From Polynucleobacter tropicus (GTDB taxonomy: Bacteria > Pseudomonadota > Gammaproteobacteria > Burkholderiales > Burkholderiaceae): DNA of 64,000 bases. Shown here piece by piece: positions 60,192 through 64,000 of the stretch. Below the pieces are notes generated by a model. The model made no database searches and was not told where the DNA came from. It saw only the letters and a program-made list of their open reading frames with translations. The position numbers were made by a program, and so were the translations under genes. Positions within the stretch are counted from its first letter, which is position 1; each line of letters begins with the position of its first letter. Where the stretch lies: positions 186,001-250,000 of the forward strand of contig NZ_CP028942.1 in NCBI RefSeq assembly GCF_013307225.1, read 5' to 3'.

Positions 60192-61246
60192 TTTTAGTTA
60201 CTGGCGGTGCAGGCTTTATTGGGGGTAATTTTGTATTGGATTGGTTTGCGGATCCTCATGCCGAAGGAATTGTGAACCTGGATAAACTCACCTATGCGGG
60301 GAATTTGGCTACTTTAGAGCCGCTACAAAAAGATGGGCGCCATGTTTTTGTCCATGGTGATATTGGCGATAAGGATTTGGTGAGTGGCTTACTCAAACAG
60401 CATCAGCCGCGTGCGATTGTGAACTTTGCCGCTGAAAGTCATGTGGATCGTTCAATTCATGGTCCAGGGGAATTTATTCAAACTAATATTTTTGGGACAT
60501 TCAATTTGCTGGAGTGCGCTCGCGAATATTGGGGCAATCTTCAGGGGTTAGATAAAGATCAATTTCGTTTTCATCATGTATCAACTGATGAGGTATACGG
60601 CTCACTCTCTGCTACGGACCCAGCATTTTCAGAAGAAAATTCTTATGAACCCAATAGCCCATACTCAGCATCTAAAGCATCTTCAGATCACTTAGTGCGT
60701 GCTTGGTTCCATACCTATGGTTTGCCAGTGGTCACCACTAATTGCTCTAATAATTATGGCCCTTATCACTTCCCTGAGAAGCTGATTCCTTTAGTGATCT
60801 TGAATGCCTTAAACAAAAAACCTTTGCCGATTTATGGTGATGGGCAGCAAATTCGTGATTGGCTTTATGTGGGTGATCACTGCGCTGCTATTCGAGAAGT
60901 ATTGGCTAAGGGAAAATTGGGTGAAACCTACAACATTGGGGGCTGGAATGAAAAAGCAAATATCGATGTTGTTAAAACCATTTGCCAAATTTTGGATATC
61001 TTGAAGCCGCGCGAGGATGGTAAATCTTATGCCGATCAAATTACTTTCGTAAAAGATCGCCCTGGACATGACCGCCGTTATGCAATTGATGCAAGCAAGA
61101 TCGAGCGTGACCTTGGTTGGCGTCCTGCTGAAACGTTTGATAGCGGTATTCGTAAAACAGTGCAGTGGTATCTAGATAATCCGGCTTGGATTCAGGGCGT
61201 GGTGAGTGGTTCTTATCGTGATTGGCTGCAAAAGCAATACAGTTAA
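60188..61246 (+). CDS. rfbB: dTDP-glucose 4,6-dehydratase
   Basis: RfbB (RmlB) makes the 4-keto-6-deoxy intermediate of dTDP-rhamnose. The NAD loop [13 protein letters not shown] is at residues 4-16. STDEVYGS near 134, and the catalytic [10 protein letters not shown] with Tyr and Lys near 156-163 are conserved. The C-terminal [21 protein letters not shown] is diagnostic. The 352 residues fit. The start is GTG at 60188, overlapping the upstream gene. It begins the rfbB-rfbD-rfbA-rfbC operon. Confidence 0.97.
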   Translation: MILVTGGAGFIGGNFVLDWFADPHAEGIVNLDKLTYAGNLATLEPLQKDGRHVFVHGDIGDKDLVSGLLKQHQPRAIVNFAAESHVDRSIHGPGEFIQTNIFGTFNLLECAREYWGNLQGLDKDQFRFHHVSTDEVYGSLSATDPAFSEENSYEPNSPYSASKASSDHLVRAWFHTYGLPVVTTNCSNNYGPYHFPEKLIPLVILNALNKKPLPIYGDGQQIRDWLYVGDHCAAIREVLAKGKLGETYNIGGWNEKANIDVVKTICQILDILKPREDGKSYADQITFVKDRPGHDRRYAIDASKIERDLGWRPAETFDSGIRKTVQWYLDNPAWIQGVVSGSYRDWLQKQYS

Positions 61247-61259
61247 TTATTAAGCGCCA

Positions 61260-62213
61260 ATGAAAATTCTTGTTTTTGGAAAAGATGGCCAGTTAGGCAA
61301 AGCCTTTAAAAATCTTTTTGATGCTTTTCCACCATCTCAAAATATAGAGGTTCAATATGCCGGGCGAGATGACTGCGATTTATCCAATGAGAAGGCGTTA
61401 AATAGTTATCTTGAGCAGGTGGCACCTAACCTTATTATTAATGCTGCTGCTTATACAGCGGTAGATTTGGCACAGACCAATGAGGAGTTAGCTTTTGCGA
61501 TTAATACACATGCTCCAGAGCTGATGGCGGCGTATGCAACTTCTCATGGCGCAAGCTTGTTACATTATTCCACCGACTATGTTTTCGATGGTCAAAAGCA
61601 AGTTGCTTATATTGAGTCCGATCCACGCAATCCTTTGAGTGTCTACGGCAAAAGTAAGGCTGCCGGCGAAGAAGCGATTGAGAAGGTATTCGCAAAGCAG
61701 TCAGCAAGCCGCTATGCAATATTGAGAACTAGTTGGGTGTATGGTGAGGGCGCAAACTTTATTCGAACAATTTTGCGTTTAGCAAAAGAGCGCGATCAAT
61801 TAAGAGTGATTCATGATCAATTGGGTGTGCCAACCAATGCTCAGTGGCTGGCGCAAACCAGCCTAGATTTAGTATTTGATGATCAGTTCCAATTAAAGCC
61901 CTTCCCCTCGGGTATTTATCATGCCGTACCCAATGGCGAGACGAGTTGGCATGGCATGGCTAGTCTGGCAGTTAAGGTAGCGACTGATTGTGGTGTAGAT
62001 TTAACAGTGAAACCCGACTCCATTTTGCCTATTTTGGCTGCTGAATACCCTTTGCCTGCACCGCGACCCCAAAATTCACGTTTAGATAACTCGAAGCTCA
62101 GGCTTTTAATTGAGAGTGAGGGTGATATGACAAAATTACAGCATTTGAATACTTCTTGGGAAGAAAGCGTGCGGACATATATTGCCCAGCTTGCGCAAAA
62201 GAATCTCATATAA
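61260..62213 (+). CDS. rfbD: dTDP-4-dehydrorhamnose reductase
   Basis: RfbD (RmlD) makes the last dTDP-L-rhamnose step. GKDGQLGKAF near residues 8-17 is the nucleotide loop. YSTDYVFDGQKQVAYIE and YGKSKAAGEEA, carrying the Tyr-x3-Lys, are conserved, with RTSWVYGEGANF and RPQNSRLDNSKL later. The 317 residues are slightly over E. coli (299). It starts 14 bases after rfbB. Confidence 0.96.
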   Translation: MKILVFGKDGQLGKAFKNLFDAFPPSQNIEVQYAGRDDCDLSNEKALNSYLEQVAPNLIINAAAYTAVDLAQTNEELAFAINTHAPELMAAYATSHGASLLHYSTDYVFDGQKQVAYIESDPRNPLSVYGKSKAAGEEAIEKVFAKQSASRYAILRTSWVYGEGANFIRTILRLAKERDQLRVIHDQLGVPTNAQWLAQTSLDLVFDDQFQLKPFPSGIYHAVPNGETSWHGMASLAVKVATDCGVDLTVKPDSILPILAAEYPLPAPRPQNSRLDNSKLRLLIESEGDMTKLQHLNTSWEESVRTYIAQLAQKNLI

Positions 62214-62225
62214 AGGGTTAGTCGG

Positions 62226-63152
62226 ATGACGGTAAGTCGCAAAGGCATCATTTTGGCGGGGGGTTCTGGAACGCGCTTGTATCCAGTGACTCAGGCAGTC
62301 TCTAAACAGCTTATGCCTGTTTATGACAAGCCGATGGTGTACTACCCGCTTACTACCCTCATGTTGGCAGGTATTCGGGATATTTTGCTCATCTCCACGC
62401 CGCACGATACCCCACGCTTCACAGAATTACTTGGTGATGGATCGCAATGGGGTTTAAATATTCAATATTGCGTGCAACCTTCTCCAGATGGTTTAGCACA
62501 GGCGTTTACCTTGGGTAAGAATTTTGTGAACAATCATCCTAGTGCTTTAGTGCTGGGCGATAACATTTTTTATGGTCACGAGTTAGTCGAAAATTTACAG
62601 AGCGCCGATGAAAGACAGCAAGGTGCTACGGTATTTGCTTATCATGTAACCGATCCCGAGCGATACGGGGTGGTTGAGTTTGATAAAGCTTATAAGGCGG
62701 TTTCGATTGAAGAAAAGCCTGCTATGCCAAAAAGTAGTTATGCCGTTACTGGCCTCTACTTCTACGACAATCAGGTCTGTGATATTGCCAATTCCATTAA
62801 GCCAAGCGCCCGTGGCGAGCTAGAGATTACCGATGTTAACCGCATCTACCTAGATAAAAATCAACTCAGCGTTGAGATTATGGGACGTGGATTTGCATGG
62901 CTCGATACAGGAACACATGATTCTTTGTTGGACGCTGCCGGTTTTATTGCAACCCTGCAAAAACGTCAAGGTTTGATGGTTGCTTGCCCTGAAGAAATTG
63001 CTTTCCGGCAGGGTTGGATTGGCGCTGAAGATGTTTATAAAGTGGCAACCCAATTAAGCAAAAATAGTTATGGCCAATACTTAATGAAGATTTTGAATGA
63101 AATGAAGAGTGGTTTGGCGCCTATCGCACTATCATCCAAAAAGGTTGACTAA
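62226..63152 (+). CDS. rfbA: Glucose-1-phosphate thymidylyltransferase
   Basis: RfbA (RmlA) makes dTDP-glucose. The N-terminal [16 protein letters not shown] is the nucleotidyltransferase signature at residues 7-22. [19 protein letters not shown] and [20 protein letters not shown] follow. The 308 residues are near E. coli (293). It overlaps rfbC by a single base (TAATG). Confidence 0.97.
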   Translation: MTVSRKGIILAGGSGTRLYPVTQAVSKQLMPVYDKPMVYYPLTTLMLAGIRDILLISTPHDTPRFTELLGDGSQWGLNIQYCVQPSPDGLAQAFTLGKNFVNNHPSALVLGDNIFYGHELVENLQSADERQQGATVFAYHVTDPERYGVVEFDKAYKAVSIEEKPAMPKSSYAVTGLYFYDNQVCDIANSIKPSARGELEITDVNRIYLDKNQLSVEIMGRGFAWLDTGTHDSLLDAAGFIATLQKRQGLMVACPEEIAFRQGWIGAEDVYKVATQLSKNSYGQYLMKILNEMKSGLAPIALSSKKVD

Positions 63153-63727
63153 TGCCAGACTATCAACATCCTAAAATTTCTGTGATGCCAACGGCAATCA
63201 ATGACGTCTTGATAGTTGAGCCTAAAGTTTTTGGTGATGATCGCGGTTGGTTTACAGAGTCATTCAATGCGCAAGATTTTTTGGCGGCTACGGGACTCAA
63301 TACCAATTTTGTTCAAGATAATCATTCCTTTTCTGGCAAAGGAATTTTGCGCGGTCTGCACTATCAGCTGGAAAAAACACAAGGTAAGTTGGTGCGTGTT
63401 GTATCTGGTGCGGTATTTGATGTTGCGGTCGATTTACGCAAGAGTTCGTTAACGTACGGAAAATGGGTTGGCGTAGAGCTAAGCGCTGAAAACCATAGGC
63501 AGCTGTGGGTTCCTGCGGGATTTGCACATGGATTTTTAGTGGTCTCAGAAGTGGCTGAGTTTTTATATAAGACTACTGATTACTATCACCCACAAAGCGA
63601 GGTTTGCTTGGCTTGGAACGATCCCTCGCTCTCTATCAAGTGGCCATTAGAGCCTGGAGCAAGCCCCAATCTGAATGCTAAAGATTTGGCGGGCTTATCT
63701 TGGGATCAGGCTCCAAAGTTCGAGTGA
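63152..63727 (+). CDS. rfbC: dTDP-4-dehydrorhamnose 3,5-epimerase
   Basis: RfbC (RmlC) performs the double epimerisation in rhamnose synthesis. It is a cupin-type enzyme of 191 residues. FGDDRGWFTESFN, the active-site VQDNHSFSGKGILRGLHYQ, GAVFDVAVDLRKSS and VPAGFAHGFLV are conserved. The stop overlaps the next start by one base (TGATG). With rfbB, rfbD and rfbA it supplies a complete dTDP-L-rhamnose pathway. Confidence 0.97.
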   Translation: MPDYQHPKISVMPTAINDVLIVEPKVFGDDRGWFTESFNAQDFLAATGLNTNFVQDNHSFSGKGILRGLHYQLEKTQGKLVRVVSGAVFDVAVDLRKSSLTYGKWVGVELSAENHRQLWVPAGFAHGFLVVSEVAEFLYKTTDYYHPQSEVCLAWNDPSLSIKWPLEPGASPNLNAKDLAGLSWDQAPKFE

Positions 63728-64000
63728 TGAAGTTGGGTGCATCTCCAAAAATCTTATTGGTAAAACTCTCCTCCTTGGGGGATGTACTACATAACTTACC
63801 AATTGTTTGGGATATTCGTGCACGTTTTCCAGATGCTCAAATTGATTGGGTTGTAGAAGAGGGGTATGTTCATCTTCTACAGCCCTTATTGAGTCGGGAC
63901 GGATTTCGAGGAATTGATCGCATTATCCCTTTTGGATTAAGACGTTGGAAAAAGTCCTTATTTAGTCTGGATTCATGGTGTGAGTTTTTTGCTTTCAAGA
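63727..64000 (+). CDS. waaC: Lipopolysaccharide heptosyltransferase I, truncated by the window edge
   Basis: The window holds the first 91 codons. The protein starts MKLGASPKILLVKLSSLGDV, then LHNLPIVWDIRARFPDAQIDWVVEE in family style, which is characteristic of WaaC/RfaC, the enzyme adding the first heptose to Kdo in the LPS inner core. The start ATG overlaps the rfbC stop. The rest lies outside the window, so the distinction from other GT9 heptosyltransferases rests on the N-terminal part only. Confidence 0.85.
   Translation, partial: MKLGASPKILLVKLSSLGDVLHNLPIVWDIRARFPDAQIDWVVEEGYVHLLQPLLSRDGFRGIDRIIPFGLRRWKKSLFSLDSWCEFFAFK

Overview
The window looks like a contiguous piece of a betaproteobacterial chromosome, most likely from the Burkholderiaceae and closest in character to Polynucleobacter. 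That assignment is an inference from the moderate GC content, the very compact spacing, the Burkholderiales-type gene order (for example obgE-proB, aroQ-accB-accC-prmA, leuS-lptE-holA-proA, yqgE-ruvX-pyrR-pyrB) and the lysine/alanine histone H1-like protein next to nrdAB. Almost all of it is core housekeeping sequence. I see no rRNA, tRNA, insertion sequence, prophage or CRISPR array. Two genes too short or too truncated to be obvious were added by reading the sequence: a 56-residue rubredoxin (47019-47189) and a heptosyltransferase (from 63727) cut by the right edge.

Layout. 1-8009: obgE, a PUA-less proB, a CNP1-like lipoprotein, rppH, proS, ffh, a CcsA/YpjD-like membrane protein and a fused PP0621-AmpD protein. 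8010-13262: the class Ia ribonucleotide reductase nrdA-nrdB behind a promoter with NrdR-box-like sites, a 311-base spacer with a structured, terminator-ending RNA candidate, and a histone H1-like gene whose C-terminal tail lies in another frame behind an A-rich slippery site. 13263-19037: leftward genes including aroQ-accB-accC-prmA (prmA fused to DUF3426), a PfkB-family kinase and a TlpA-like thioredoxin. 19064-38332: mpl, an SDR, an RNB-domain ribonuclease, a TonB-like protein, aroE, mtgA, pyrF, corA, pncC-pgpA-thiL, maeB, a barstar-like protein, rsmE, tkt, gap, fur and bamE. 38433-54381: dapB, leuS, lptE, holA, proA, hemJ, an rlmL-like methyltransferase, rubredoxin, hemL, apaH, phrB, a YdcF/ElyC-like protein, yqgE, ruvX, pyrR and pyrB. 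54391-64000: a surface-polysaccharide block of six glycosyltransferase-like genes, then rfbB-rfbD-rfbA-rfbC (dTDP-rhamnose) and waaC.

Themes. Many genes serve the cell envelope: mpl and AmpD recycle peptidoglycan, MtgA builds it, YdcF/ElyC-like, BamE and LptE maintain the envelope and outer membrane, and the right-hand block makes sugars and LPS. Amino-acid and nucleotide synthesis (proA, proB, aroE, aroQ, dapB, pyrB, pyrF, nrdAB), heme synthesis (hemL, hemJ) and translation (proS, leuS, rsmE, prmA, rlmL) make up most of the remainder.

The most unusual observations are the split histone H1 gene with a dnaX-like A AAA AAG heptamer directly before its stop codon, two gene fusions that would tether normally soluble enzymes to the membrane (PP0621-AmpD and PrmA-DUF3426), the helically phased NrdR-like sites ahead of nrdA, and the glycosyltransferase block directly after pyrB. 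No wholly new multi-gene system is evident. The frame-split histone is the best candidate for undescribed biology, but a homopolymer sequencing error must be ruled out first.
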